Assembly (NCBI GenBank): GCA_964344685.1
Contig: CAYFOK010000001.1
Span: forward strand, 124,001-188,000
Source of the DNA: Scalindua sp964344685
GTDB taxonomy: Bacteria; Planctomycetota; Brocadiia; Brocadiales; Scalinduaceae
Direction: 5' to 3'
DNA length: 64,000 nucleotides
Of this stretch, positions 53,655 through 62,279 are shown piece after piece. Positions within the stretch are counted from its first letter, which is position 1. Each line of letters begins with the position of its first letter. The notes below the pieces were generated by a model, which worked only from the letters and a program-made list of their open reading frames with translations, was not told the DNA's origin and searched no databases. The position numbers and the translations under genes are program-made.

Positions 53655-55473
53655 TATCCTTGTTAACACTCCTGTTTCCAGCCCATTACATCCACAGGCA
53701 AATCTTCCTCTATTAAAAGGATATTTAAGAGCGAATGGTTTTAAAAGCAGGATCATAGACACTAATATATTATTCTTTCATTGGTTTCTTGGAGAGAATG
53801 ATTTCAGACTTACAATGGATGAGGCTTATACCAATCCTCTTAAAATACTCTCTTTTTACAGCAGAATAGAGAAAACCTTATTCGATAAAAACAAAGTATA
53901 TGATGGTTTGGATGTCGGGATACGCTACCTTAGCAATAAGTATAACAGGATAAACTTTGATCATGTAATAGCCTCGCTTGAGGATAAAGCAGCTAATCCT
54001 TTTATAGATTTCTACGATGAGCTGATTGAGCAGCGGTTTGAAGATACAGGGATAAAGATAGTAGGTATTGCTCTAACTTTTCAAGACCAGATTATCCCCG
54101 CATTTACCCTGGCAAAACTTTTAAGAGATAGAATGCCAGAGATAAACATTGTAATGGGCGGCCAGATGATAACAAGATGTTATAACACAATGATAGAGCA
54201 TAAGGGACTTTGCCTGTATTTTGATTACCTTGGTTTGTGGGAAGGTGAGAAGGTTTTAGTTGACCTTCATAAAAAAATAATTAACGGCGAAGGGATAGAG
54301 TATGTAAATATGATCAGTATGGAAGCAAATGAGGTTTGCACTATCGACAGAAGTAAAAATGCTCCTGCTGCAGAGGAAATTCCATGTTCAGATTTTTCTG
54401 ATATTGACTTCAATGACTATTTCTTTCCGGAAATGTTAGTGCCCCTGCAGACAACAAGGGGATGTTATGCATCGTGTGGTTTCTGTGCAATTCCATACGG
54501 GGCAAATTCTTACCGTATCAGAACAGTAGAGAAAATTCTGAAGGATATTGCTGATATTCAGGATCATACTTTAAAGAAATACGGACGCAAGGCGACATTC
54601 TTTAAATTTATGGAGGATACATCTTCTCCCGGCCTACTCTATGATCTGTCGGTTGAGATTGAAAAGAGAGGGGTTGATGTAAAGTGGGAGACATTTGCAA
54701 GGTTGGAGAAAGCCTTTGCAAGGCCGGGATTTCTGGATCAGCTTTTCAGGGGCGGCTGCAGAAAGGTTCACTGGGGGCTGGAGTCAAACGACCCGGATGT
54801 CTTAAAAAATATGAAGAAAAAGACTACTGTCAGTTACGCTGATGCGGTTTTAGAGCTTTCTGCAAAAGCAGGTATACTGAATTTCTGTTTTGTTCTTGTG
54901 GGGTTTCCGGGTGAGAGTGATGAGGCAAGGGAGAATATGGCACAATATATAATTGAGAATAAGAATATTCACACAATAACTATCACTACATTTGATCTTA
55001 CGAGAGGGGCACCTATGGAACAGAATTATACTGAAGAAAACCCATATAACCTGGAGATGATTCCTGCAAAAGATTTCCAGGTTAGATTGCCATACACTAT
55101 TAACGGGGAAAACTGGAAGGAGAAAATTGTTTCTGCTGCACAGAAAATGATGCTTAGTGTGGTAAAAGATAGGCCGGATATAGGATTTATGACACTTTTC
55201 CCTGATCAGATTCGTTCCATGTATTGTGACAGGTATTCTAATGGATGGGGGCGCATCTTTCTTGAAAAATATGGAAGACGCAATATTGAAGAGATGCTCT
55301 TAAATACTGAGAAATATGTTAACGATTATCAGACCAAAAAGGAGATTGATCCGGACTTGCTGCCGGAACCGCTTCGCAGAGAACATTTCAGAACTAAAGA
55401 GGACATGGAGATGATAGCATCAGCCGTTATGGCTCGTAAAAATTATGAAAGCAGGAGAGTTCTGCAGGTTTAG
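53644..55473 (+). CDS. B12-binding-domain radical SAM protein
   Basis: A 609-residue enzyme. Its N-terminal region is longer than in the other copies (residues 1-220, with IVMGGQMITRCYNTMIEH near 169-186), and the radical SAM core has Cys274-x3-Cys278-x2-Cys281 in TRGCYASCGFC. HWGLESNDPDVLKNMKKKT (about 380-398) and FVLVGFPGESDEAREN belong to the core barrel. About 120 further residues follow, rich in charged residues. It overlaps the neuB end by 11 bases, so translation is likely coupled and it may act on the NeuB product or precursor. Confidence 0.87.
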   Translation: MIDSILVNTPVSSPLHPQANLPLLKGYLRANGFKSRIIDTNILFFHWFLGENDFRLTMDEAYTNPLKILSFYSRIEKTLFDKNKVYDGLDVGIRYLSNKYNRINFDHVIASLEDKAANPFIDFYDELIEQRFEDTGIKIVGIALTFQDQIIPAFTLAKLLRDRMPEINIVMGGQMITRCYNTMIEHKGLCLYFDYLGLWEGEKVLVDLHKKIINGEGIEYVNMISMEANEVCTIDRSKNAPAAEEIPCSDFSDIDFNDYFFPEMLVPLQTTRGCYASCGFCAIPYGANSYRIRTVEKILKDIADIQDHTLKKYGRKATFFKFMEDTSSPGLLYDLSVEIEKRGVDVKWETFARLEKAFARPGFLDQLFRGGCRKVHWGLESNDPDVLKNMKKKTTVSYADAVLELSAKAGILNFCFVLVGFPGESDEARENMAQYIIENKNIHTITITTFDLTRGAPMEQNYTEENPYNLEMIPAKDFQVRLPYTINGENWKEKIVSAAQKMMLSVVKDRPDIGFMTLFPDQIRSMYCDRYSNGWGRIFLEKYGRRNIEEMLLNTEKYVNDYQTKKEIDPDLLPEPLRREHFRTKEDMEMIASAVMARKNYESRRVLQV

Positions 55474-55560
55474 CTGATACTACTCTTAATATCATATTGT
55501 CAGATGAGACGCACCGTGCAGCTTGATCGTCGCCTTATTTGTAATTATTGAAAAATACAT

Positions 55561-56760
55561 ATGACTTTAAGTGAATATCTTAAAGGTGTTGATGGTATTC
55601 TCAAGAGACAGGAGCAGCAGGCCTGGCTAGAAACGCTTGAGAAAGGAGCAAGGGATGGCTTTCAAGTATTTGAGTCTGCCCATAAAGATCTCAGATTAAA
55701 GATCTCAGGCATTTTTCAGGATAGAGTTAGAACAGAAGAAATAAAGGCGTGGTACAGCGAACCTCATGAGGACTCTCTGTTTCAGGGTACATCAATTTCG
55801 TCTCTTACAATTCCGTATAAAACTTCCAATCCGATTGAATTCAAAACTATTTCTGAGTTGGAGGAAGAAATTGCAGACGGCTACATAGAACTACACAACA
55901 GATATGCTGAAACCGTAAGCACTTCAATCCTGGAAGACACACAATGTTGGTTAAATGAAGGGCTGTACTATGGGGTAGTAATTGGTGCAAAGGTGATTTC
56001 CCAGGCCTTTGGCTTATTCATATTAGACAAGGATATCATCTTTGAAGTGGATGGACATTGTGTTGACCCTCATGAGATCACCTCATATCCTCAAGACGTT
56101 CGTGATTCTTATTTTATGGAATGCAGGAAAAGGATTTGCTGCTTTGAGGGCATGGAACTCGAAAGAAACGAGTTGGAGGCAAGCCTGGTACTTGCTGATA
56201 TAAGCAAGCCTAAGCTTGATAAATATAAAGAGAAAATACTGCTGGCTCCTGTCAGGTGTAACGAAATAGCGGCTTTGCTTTCTGAAAGAATAACAGAAAA
56301 AATAAGAGAGAAAACTTCCGGTGGCATTAACCCGAAGAGCCTGTCTATAACTATTTATGATACAGATACACCTTATACTTATCACGAAGTAATGGGCTAT
56401 GGGTTATCTTCTTTTTCTCCAATCCTCCCCGGCCTGACCATTCTCGGGGCGAGCGGTACGATAGATGCCTTTAAATGGCTTTATGCTTACCGTGTCAGCT
56501 TAATCTCACAGAAAATTCAGAAGGGATCACTTTACTCCGAAGTACATAGAGAATTTATGCCTTTTGTATATTTTGGAGTTCTTGTTCCGAGAGATGCTGA
56601 TATCCTGCTGGATATGAAAAATCTTCACAGGCTTAGATACAGAGGAAACTTCTCTCCTGAGCTGGAGTTTGCCTACATGGTACCCGGGCTTTACACCGAA
56701 GCGGAAAGGGACCTGCAAGATTCTTCATGGGAGAAATTCAGAGCAAGATATTTCAATTAG
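55561..56760 (+). CDS. Uncharacterised 399-residue protein next to ACP/adenylation genes
   Basis: I do not recognise this family. The protein is soluble with no signal peptide or membrane helix. The first 130 residues are charged and probably helical. A Cys-rich patch (ECRKRICCFEG) is near 183-195, and six cysteines in total lack the radical SAM spacing. A Gly/hydrophobic stretch lies near 280-300 (SFSPILPGLTILGASG). It is 11 bases upstream of the Ntn-hydrolase/methyltransferase fusion and in one line with an acyl carrier protein and an adenylation enzyme, so it may use or transfer the carrier-bound acid. No motif proves this. Confidence 0.6.
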   Translation: MTLSEYLKGVDGILKRQEQQAWLETLEKGARDGFQVFESAHKDLRLKISGIFQDRVRTEEIKAWYSEPHEDSLFQGTSISSLTIPYKTSNPIEFKTISELEEEIADGYIELHNRYAETVSTSILEDTQCWLNEGLYYGVVIGAKVISQAFGLFILDKDIIFEVDGHCVDPHEITSYPQDVRDSYFMECRKRICCFEGMELERNELEASLVLADISKPKLDKYKEKILLAPVRCNEIAALLSERITEKIREKTSGGINPKSLSITIYDTDTPYTYHEVMGYGLSSFSPILPGLTILGASGTIDAFKWLYAYRVSLISQKIQKGSLYSEVHREFMPFVYFGVLVPRDADILLDMKNLHRLRYRGNFSPELEFAYMVPGLYTEAERDLQDSSWEKFRARYFN

Positions 56761-56771
56761 GATAAAATTGA

Positions 56772-58265
56772 ATGTGTACGGTTGGCTATCATACGGAATT
56801 AAACATAATATTTAAAAACCGGGATAAGTGTATTCCTACTGATGAAGTAGTTATACTCAAACCTGAATTTCTGGCAGTAAAAACAGAAGGTGCTGATTAT
56901 TTCAGTACAGGTATTAACAAGCACTTTTGTGCCTTTGCTTCGACAGCCGTAAATACACCGGAATGGACGGCTAAAGCAACTGAAGGCAAAATGGATGAGG
57001 CCTCAGCCCAGTTTAAGAAGGAGAATGAAGGCCTGGTGAACCCCATGGCTTATGTGTCTAAATATCTACCTCAAGTTACAGGTATAGATGAATGGCTTGA
57101 GAAGGTTCTCAATTCCGGAGGACGTTTTATGGGCTATAACCTTTTGCTTTGTGACAAGGAGAAGACAGTACATATAGAATTATATAAGGATGAGCACCAC
57201 ATAACAGAGATATCAGGTTGTGCGGTAGTTAGCAATCATTTCAGGCATCTGGATCATGGTCCGAAAAAATATGAAGATTATCCAAGCTCTTTTGAACGCT
57301 ATGATGCAATAGAAAATAAGCTGAAAGATATTATTACACTTGAGGATATGTTTAATACGTTAAAACCACTTCATGGAAACGAAGAAAATATATTCTGGAG
57401 AAGTGGAAACTTTTCTACCGTCTCATCTTCTGTTATCGATCTTGATACCTATGCTTTGTACTATACATCTTCTCCATGCGTGGAATACAGTCGGGTTGCA
57501 GGTAATATCCCTCCTAAAGGGGCAGAGAAAACATTTATTGAAATGTCCAGATATATTGACCTCCCTACTTATCACAAGATTGAAAGAGGACACCCTTTTT
57601 ACGAAGAAATGTTATCTGAGATACTTTTTCAAATTAAAGAATATCATAAAAGCAATGGTAGTGGAGAACGCAGGCTTAAAACGCTGGAAATTGGTGCCGG
57701 CACGGGACTCTGCAGTCTGGAACTGGTAAAGTACAAATTTCTGGAACTAGACTGTCTGGATTTGGATAATGATTGCTGCAATATTCTCAAGGGACATACA
57801 GAATCCTTATATTTCAATGTGATAAAAGGTGATGCGGTCACATACTGCAGACCACATGAATATGATTTGCTGGTTTCAACATTCGCGCATGATCACATTC
57901 ATTTTGACAAGAGGTTTGCTTTTGCGAAGAACCTTTTTAACAATATGAAAAAAGGCGGACAATATATTATTGGCATGGAGATTCTGCCCTATTTTTCAAC
58001 CGAGGATGATAGAAAGAAGGCACTTTTTCGGTATCATAACCACATCATAGAAATGTCTTTAAAGGATGACAGGGTACAGCTTTCAGAGCTGGAAAATAAC
58101 GCTCTAAAGTCTGGTTTGGATATGGTTGGTGATTTCAAACGTCACGAGGTGATGTTTGAGGAAGAATTAAAGTCTGCAGGTTTTAAGATGTTGGAGAAGA
58201 AGAAGATAGGGCCGCTTGACCGAGATGATATCGGAGGCGTTTTTGTGTACGTTTTTGAGGCATAG
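56772..58265 (+). CDS. Fusion: Ntn-hydrolase (C45/acyltransferase or NRDE-like) + SAM methyltransferase
   Basis: The protein of 497 residues starts Met-Cys, putting Cys2 in position to become the N-terminal nucleophile after Met removal, as in N-terminal-nucleophile amidases and acyltransferases. NRD at 16-18, SNHF at 154-157 and FSTVSSSVIDLDTYALYY (about 214-231) fit the AAT/C45-like fold. Residues about 285-497 are a class I methyltransferase with TLEIGAGTGLCSLEL (304-318) and FAHDHIHFD. Such Ntn enzymes swap or remove acyl groups on amines. Beside an acyl carrier protein and adenylation enzyme, the fusion may form and methylate an N-acyl group; function is inferred. Confidence 0.78.
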   Translation: MCTVGYHTELNIIFKNRDKCIPTDEVVILKPEFLAVKTEGADYFSTGINKHFCAFASTAVNTPEWTAKATEGKMDEASAQFKKENEGLVNPMAYVSKYLPQVTGIDEWLEKVLNSGGRFMGYNLLLCDKEKTVHIELYKDEHHITEISGCAVVSNHFRHLDHGPKKYEDYPSSFERYDAIENKLKDIITLEDMFNTLKPLHGNEENIFWRSGNFSTVSSSVIDLDTYALYYTSSPCVEYSRVAGNIPPKGAEKTFIEMSRYIDLPTYHKIERGHPFYEEMLSEILFQIKEYHKSNGSGERRLKTLEIGAGTGLCSLELVKYKFLELDCLDLDNDCCNILKGHTESLYFNVIKGDAVTYCRPHEYDLLVSTFAHDHIHFDKRFAFAKNLFNNMKKGGQYIIGMEILPYFSTEDDRKKALFRYHNHIIEMSLKDDRVQLSELENNALKSGLDMVGDFKRHEVMFEEELKSAGFKMLEKKKIGPLDRDDIGGVFVYVFEA

Positions 58266-58281
58266 TTAGATATTTTGTTTA

Positions 58282-58509
58282 GTGATTGATAACACGCTTA
58301 AAAAGATTCTTTCTGAAGTGCTCTCCCGGAATCACATCTGTCTTGACGATTCAATAGATACAATAGAAGAGTGGGATTCTATGCTTCATATGGAACTGAT
58401 TATTGCTCTTGAAAAAAGTTATTCCGTAAGAGTTGAGCCTGAGGACATCGTGAAATTGACAAACGTGAAGTCAATTCAGGACTATTTGAATAATAAGGGT
58501 TTGTTATGA
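58282..58509 (+). CDS. Acyl carrier protein
   Basis: A 75-residue carrier protein. Its phosphopantetheine attachment site is Ser33 in EEWDSMLHMELI (29-40), the DSM variant of the usual DSL, and the acidic helix ALEKSYSVRVEPEDI follows. It is too short and too context-specific to be the housekeeping ACP, and no fatty acid genes are near. The start is GTG 58282; the stop overlaps the adenylation gene by four bases (ATGA), a strong sign that the adenylation enzyme loads it. Confidence 0.87.
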   Translation: MIDNTLKKILSEVLSRNHICLDDSIDTIEEWDSMLHMELIIALEKSYSVRVEPEDIVKLTNVKSIQDYLNNKGLL

Positions 58510-59993
58510 TTTCTGAGTTTTACAATAAGCTGTATGAAAGTTTCAGAACATCCGGATCTGTTTTTTATAAGTATTACTCGGAGGAGTATTCTTACAAAAA
58601 ACTGTTTACCAATTTAGAAAAGCTTAATTATCATCTTTCAGCTTATAAGAATAAGAGAATCGCCTTGTATGGATCTAAGACTTTTGAGGTATATTCTGCT
58701 ATTTATGCGATAATCCTGTCCGGTAACATCTGGGCCCCTCTTAGCCTGAGCTTTCCACTGAACAGGCAGCTGGAGATATTGGACGTCTTGGAGGCTGATA
58801 TAATACTCTACGATGAAGATTTATCTGACGAAATCGAGTCATATGCAGTACAACAAGATATTTTATTATATGATATCCGCAGCCTGTTGCAGCAGAGTTT
58901 CACAAAAACATTTGAAGGATTTGACTTTTCTCCGAACGGCATAGCTTATATTATGTTTACTTCAGGTTCTACTGGTACGCCGAAAGGTGTTCCTGTTACC
59001 CATCAGAATTATATTAATTTTATTACTAATGCGCTGGATATTCTTCCATTTAGAGAGAGTGATGTCTTTTCGGATTATCATGACTTTGCATTTGATATTT
59101 CCATATTCTATCTGTTTTGTGCTCCTTTATCTGGAAGCTCCATTTCTCCCATAAGAAATGATGATGAAAGAATTTATCCCATAAACCATATTTTAGAAAA
59201 CAGGATCACTGTCTGGTCTTCTGTTCCTTCGGTTATATCCAGGGTTCAGAGATTGAGACCTGAAGAAAAAATAGAAACTCCGATCAGGATCATGTTTCTA
59301 TGCGGTGAGCCGTTCCGTTTAAATGTACTGAAGTATTGTTATGATAATTTAGAAATAGAGCATGTCTTCAACTTTTATGGCTTAACTGAGACCGGAGTGG
59401 AGAATTTTTACCATAAATGTTCGAAGGGTGACCTGGAGAGGTTTGCAGTTAAAGGTTACGTGCCGATAGGAAAGCCTATGAAAGGCAGCGCTGTCCGTTT
59501 AACAGATGAAAAAGAGTTACTGTTGGGTGGATGCCAGATAACTCCAGGTTATCTGGGAGGAATTGGGAGTGAAAGATTTGAGTATATAGAGAAAGAGCGA
59601 TGGTATCATACAGGAGATATTGTTGAACTGTATGATGGTGTATACTTTTGTAAGGGAAGGCTGGACACTCAGATTAAATTAAGCGGATACAGGGTAGAAC
59701 TAATGGATATCGAAGTCCAGATAAGGAAGTATCCGGGTATTAAAGAGGCCGTCGCTTTCGTGGAGAACAGCCGTATCTCTAAATTTCTGGTATGTGCTCT
59801 TGAAAGTGAGAGTCATATTGATATTAAACTGCTGCAGAATGAGCTTAGAAATTATCTGCCGGGTTACATGATACCGCGCAAATTCTTTTTAATTGATGAT
59901 ATGCCGAAGAATAGTAATGGGAAACTGGACAGAAAGGCAATAGAGAGAATATATATAGATGAATTCAAGGCCCAGGGATCACAGTTAGTATAA
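58506..59993 (+). CDS. Stand-alone adenylation enzyme (DltA/NRPS A-domain-like)
   Basis: A 495-residue ANL-superfamily ligase. It has the P-loop YIMFTSGSTGTPKGVP (148-163), FAFDISIFYLF (194-204), NFYGLTETG (289-297), YHTGDIVEL, the hinge near KLSGYRVELMDIE and the catalytic lysine about Lys473 in NGKLDRKAI. Asp197 in FDIS corresponds to the Asp that holds the alpha-amino group in amino-acid-activating domains such as GrsA and DltA, so an amino acid substrate is likely. It overlaps the acyl carrier protein gene. The pair resembles DltA-DltC, but no dltB or dltD is present. Confidence 0.87.
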   Translation: MISEFYNKLYESFRTSGSVFYKYYSEEYSYKKLFTNLEKLNYHLSAYKNKRIALYGSKTFEVYSAIYAIILSGNIWAPLSLSFPLNRQLEILDVLEADIILYDEDLSDEIESYAVQQDILLYDIRSLLQQSFTKTFEGFDFSPNGIAYIMFTSGSTGTPKGVPVTHQNYINFITNALDILPFRESDVFSDYHDFAFDISIFYLFCAPLSGSSISPIRNDDERIYPINHILENRITVWSSVPSVISRVQRLRPEEKIETPIRIMFLCGEPFRLNVLKYCYDNLEIEHVFNFYGLTETGVENFYHKCSKGDLERFAVKGYVPIGKPMKGSAVRLTDEKELLLGGCQITPGYLGGIGSERFEYIEKERWYHTGDIVELYDGVYFCKGRLDTQIKLSGYRVELMDIEVQIRKYPGIKEAVAFVENSRISKFLVCALESESHIDIKLLQNELRNYLPGYMIPRKFFLIDDMPKNSNGKLDRKAIERIYIDEFKAQGSQLV

Positions 59994-59995
59994 AA

Positions 59996-60868
59996 TTGAA
60001 TAACGCTCAAACTATAAAAATAATACGAATCGAAGGAGAGCAGCAGCTTTTAAACCTCAAGGAGGGCGTTCAGGCTTTGTTCAACAGAGTATTTGGAAAA
60101 CAGTTGAGTGATGAGACGTGGGGGCATTACTATTTGAATTCACCGTACGGTACATCTGCTGTCTTCGCAGCTTATTCCGGAAAAGAGATCATTGCTCACG
60201 GCGGGCTTATTCCTCAGAAGTTGGTGTCAAGAGATGGGGAGGAATATGATTATTACCTTCAGACGGCCATCATGGTAGAGAAGGAACACAGGGATTTACA
60301 TGTCTTTAAGAAGCTGATGGATGAAATTCATCAATATGTTATGGAGAGGAAAGTGTTCGTCATGGCATTTCCTAATGATCAATCGTTTATGCCTTTTGTC
60401 AAACTGCTTAAGTGGCGAAATGTAAGGGAATATAATATTTACCAATATGTCCTTGCTGATGATGGCGCTTTACCGGATCAGAATTACAAGGATACAGAGT
60501 ATGACTTCACGCATTTGTTAGACCAGGATGATGAATTTATGAAATGGCGAGGAGAACTCAACCATCTGAAGATTATAGAGAAGGATGGATGTAAAGTTGT
60601 TTACAAAGATTATGATGGTGCTCTGGAGCTTTTGGATGTATCAGCGCGTAAAAGAGGGATAAAAATTTCTGTCCGCAAAATAACTGACAGCCTGGGGTAC
60701 AGTAAAGTCAATATTCCTGAATGTTTCTTCAATATGTTAGACCTGAAAGGGTTGTCTCTGGAGGGAGCAGTTGGAATTCCTCAGAGGATGTGTCTCTATC
60801 CTTTCAGCATTGATAGCGTTGAATATAAAGGGATAAAACCATCACTGTTATTATCTGATGTATTTTAG
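59996..60868 (+). CDS. GNAT-like acyltransferase
   Basis: The 290 residues look like a GNAT fold in the first 150 positions (FAAYSGKEIIAHGGLIPQKL near 55-74; QTAIMVEKEHRDLHVFKKLMDE near 86-107), similar to Eis-like or other small-molecule acetyltransferases. The acyl-CoA loop lacks the canonical Q/RxxGxG/A and has EHRDLHVF instead, so it may use a carrier-protein donor rather than CoA. It begins two bases after the adenylation gene with TTG 59996. It is the likeliest enzyme to move the carrier-bound acid to an amine; this is inference. Confidence 0.62.
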   Translation: MNNAQTIKIIRIEGEQQLLNLKEGVQALFNRVFGKQLSDETWGHYYLNSPYGTSAVFAAYSGKEIIAHGGLIPQKLVSRDGEEYDYYLQTAIMVEKEHRDLHVFKKLMDEIHQYVMERKVFVMAFPNDQSFMPFVKLLKWRNVREYNIYQYVLADDGALPDQNYKDTEYDFTHLLDQDDEFMKWRGELNHLKIIEKDGCKVVYKDYDGALELLDVSARKRGIKISVRKITDSLGYSKVNIPECFFNMLDLKGLSLEGAVGIPQRMCLYPFSIDSVEYKGIKPSLLLSDVF

Positions 60869-60880
60869 GAATAAACGCTG

Positions 60881-62272
60881 ATGAGAGTTTTGCTGGTAAT
60901 ATACGACAACGGGTCATTCGTTAACTTCTTCCCAATGGGCATGGCGTATATTGCATCTGTCCTCTTGAGAGAAGGTTATGATGTAGAGGTTTATAATCAG
61001 GATAAATTCCATTATCCGGATAAACATCTCACGGGATATTTAAATAAGAATGTATATGACGTTGTTTGTGTGAGTGTTATAGCTGGATACTACCAGTACC
61101 AGAAACTGCTGAAACTATCAGAAGCGATTAATAAATCCAGGAACAGACCTTTTTACATCATTGGGGGCCATGGCCCGTCACCTGAGCCTGAATATTTTCT
61201 GAAGAAAACAAAAGCGGATGCTGCTGTTATTGGTGAAGGTGAGTTGACAATTGTTGAGCTTATGAGGGCTATCTCAGGACGGAAATCTTTAAATAAAATT
61301 AAAGGAATTGCAATCAGGGACGGGAAAAAAGTAACAGTTAATCCCAGAAGGAACCTGATAAGGGATATAGATAGTATCGAATTCCCGGCATATAAACTTT
61401 TTCCTGTAGATTATTATAAATTAATGAGAATACACCCTCATGTAACTAATACTGATTTTGTGATCCCTATTGTTTCCGGTAGAGGTTGTACATTCAAATG
61501 TAACTTCTGTTATAGATTGGATAAAGGGTTCAGGGCACGAAGCCCGGAAAGAATTGTTGAAGAGATTAAGTTTTTGAAGACAGAGTACGGAATAACATAT
61601 ATCGCATTTTCCGATGAGTTATTAATGACTTCAATAGATAGGGTAGTCAGTTTGTGCGAGAGTTTTACCAAAGCACGTTTAAATATTAAATGGTATTGCA
61701 ACGGCAGATTAAACTATGCTAAACCTGAAGTCCTGAAGATCATGAAGAAAGCAGGCTGTGTGTTCATAAATTATGGTATTGAAGCTATGGATGATGCAGT
61801 ATTGAAAAACATGAGAAAGGGATTAAGAGTTAAGCAGGTTATTAAGGGTATCGAGGTTACTTTGAATGCCAGAATAAGTCCAGGATTAAATATTATCTGG
61901 GGAAATATTGGCGACAATAAAGAGACACTGAATAAGGGAGTTGAGTTTCTGCTGAAGTATGATGATTGTGCTCAACTGCGCACAATTCGACCGGTGACAC
62001 CTTATCCAGGGTCACCCTTATACTATTATGCTATAGAAAAAGGCTTGCTGAAGGATTGTAAAGATTTTTATGAAAAAAAACATGTAAATTCTGATCTGGT
62101 AACTGTCAATTTTACAGGCATGAGTGATGTTGAGTTTCATAAGTGCCTGTTGGAGGCTAACACAAGGCTACTGACAAATTACTATCAGAACAAGATGAAC
62201 AGTTCAATTAAACAAACCAGGGAGCTTTACCTGAAAAAAGATGCTTCGTTTAGAGGCTACCGACAGCATTGA
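60881..62272 (+). CDS. B12-binding-domain radical SAM protein
   Basis: A 463-residue enzyme with an N-terminal cobalamin-type domain (AYIASVLLREGYDVEVYNQDK, about 22-42; FYIIGGHGPSPEPEYF near 91-106) and a radical SAM core with Cys203-x3-Cys207-x2-Cys210 in GRGCTFKCNFC. INYGIEAMDDAVLKNMRKG (about 295-313) is core barrel. It lies 12 bases after the GNAT-like gene and seven before the epimerase. It may work on the acyl or the sugar part; unknown. Confidence 0.87.
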   Translation: MRVLLVIYDNGSFVNFFPMGMAYIASVLLREGYDVEVYNQDKFHYPDKHLTGYLNKNVYDVVCVSVIAGYYQYQKLLKLSEAINKSRNRPFYIIGGHGPSPEPEYFLKKTKADAAVIGEGELTIVELMRAISGRKSLNKIKGIAIRDGKKVTVNPRRNLIRDIDSIEFPAYKLFPVDYYKLMRIHPHVTNTDFVIPIVSGRGCTFKCNFCYRLDKGFRARSPERIVEEIKFLKTEYGITYIAFSDELLMTSIDRVVSLCESFTKARLNIKWYCNGRLNYAKPEVLKIMKKAGCVFINYGIEAMDDAVLKNMRKGLRVKQVIKGIEVTLNARISPGLNIIWGNIGDNKETLNKGVEFLLKYDDCAQLRTIRPVTPYPGSPLYYYAIEKGLLKDCKDFYEKKHVNSDLVTVNFTGMSDVEFHKCLLEANTRLLTNYYQNKMNSSIKQTRELYLKKDASFRGYRQH

Positions 62273-62279
62273 TAATCCA

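Noticed and set aside
62241..62279. Upstream extension of the epimerase
   Set aside because: It overlaps the radical SAM gene end and adds residues absent from the family; ATG 62280 fits.
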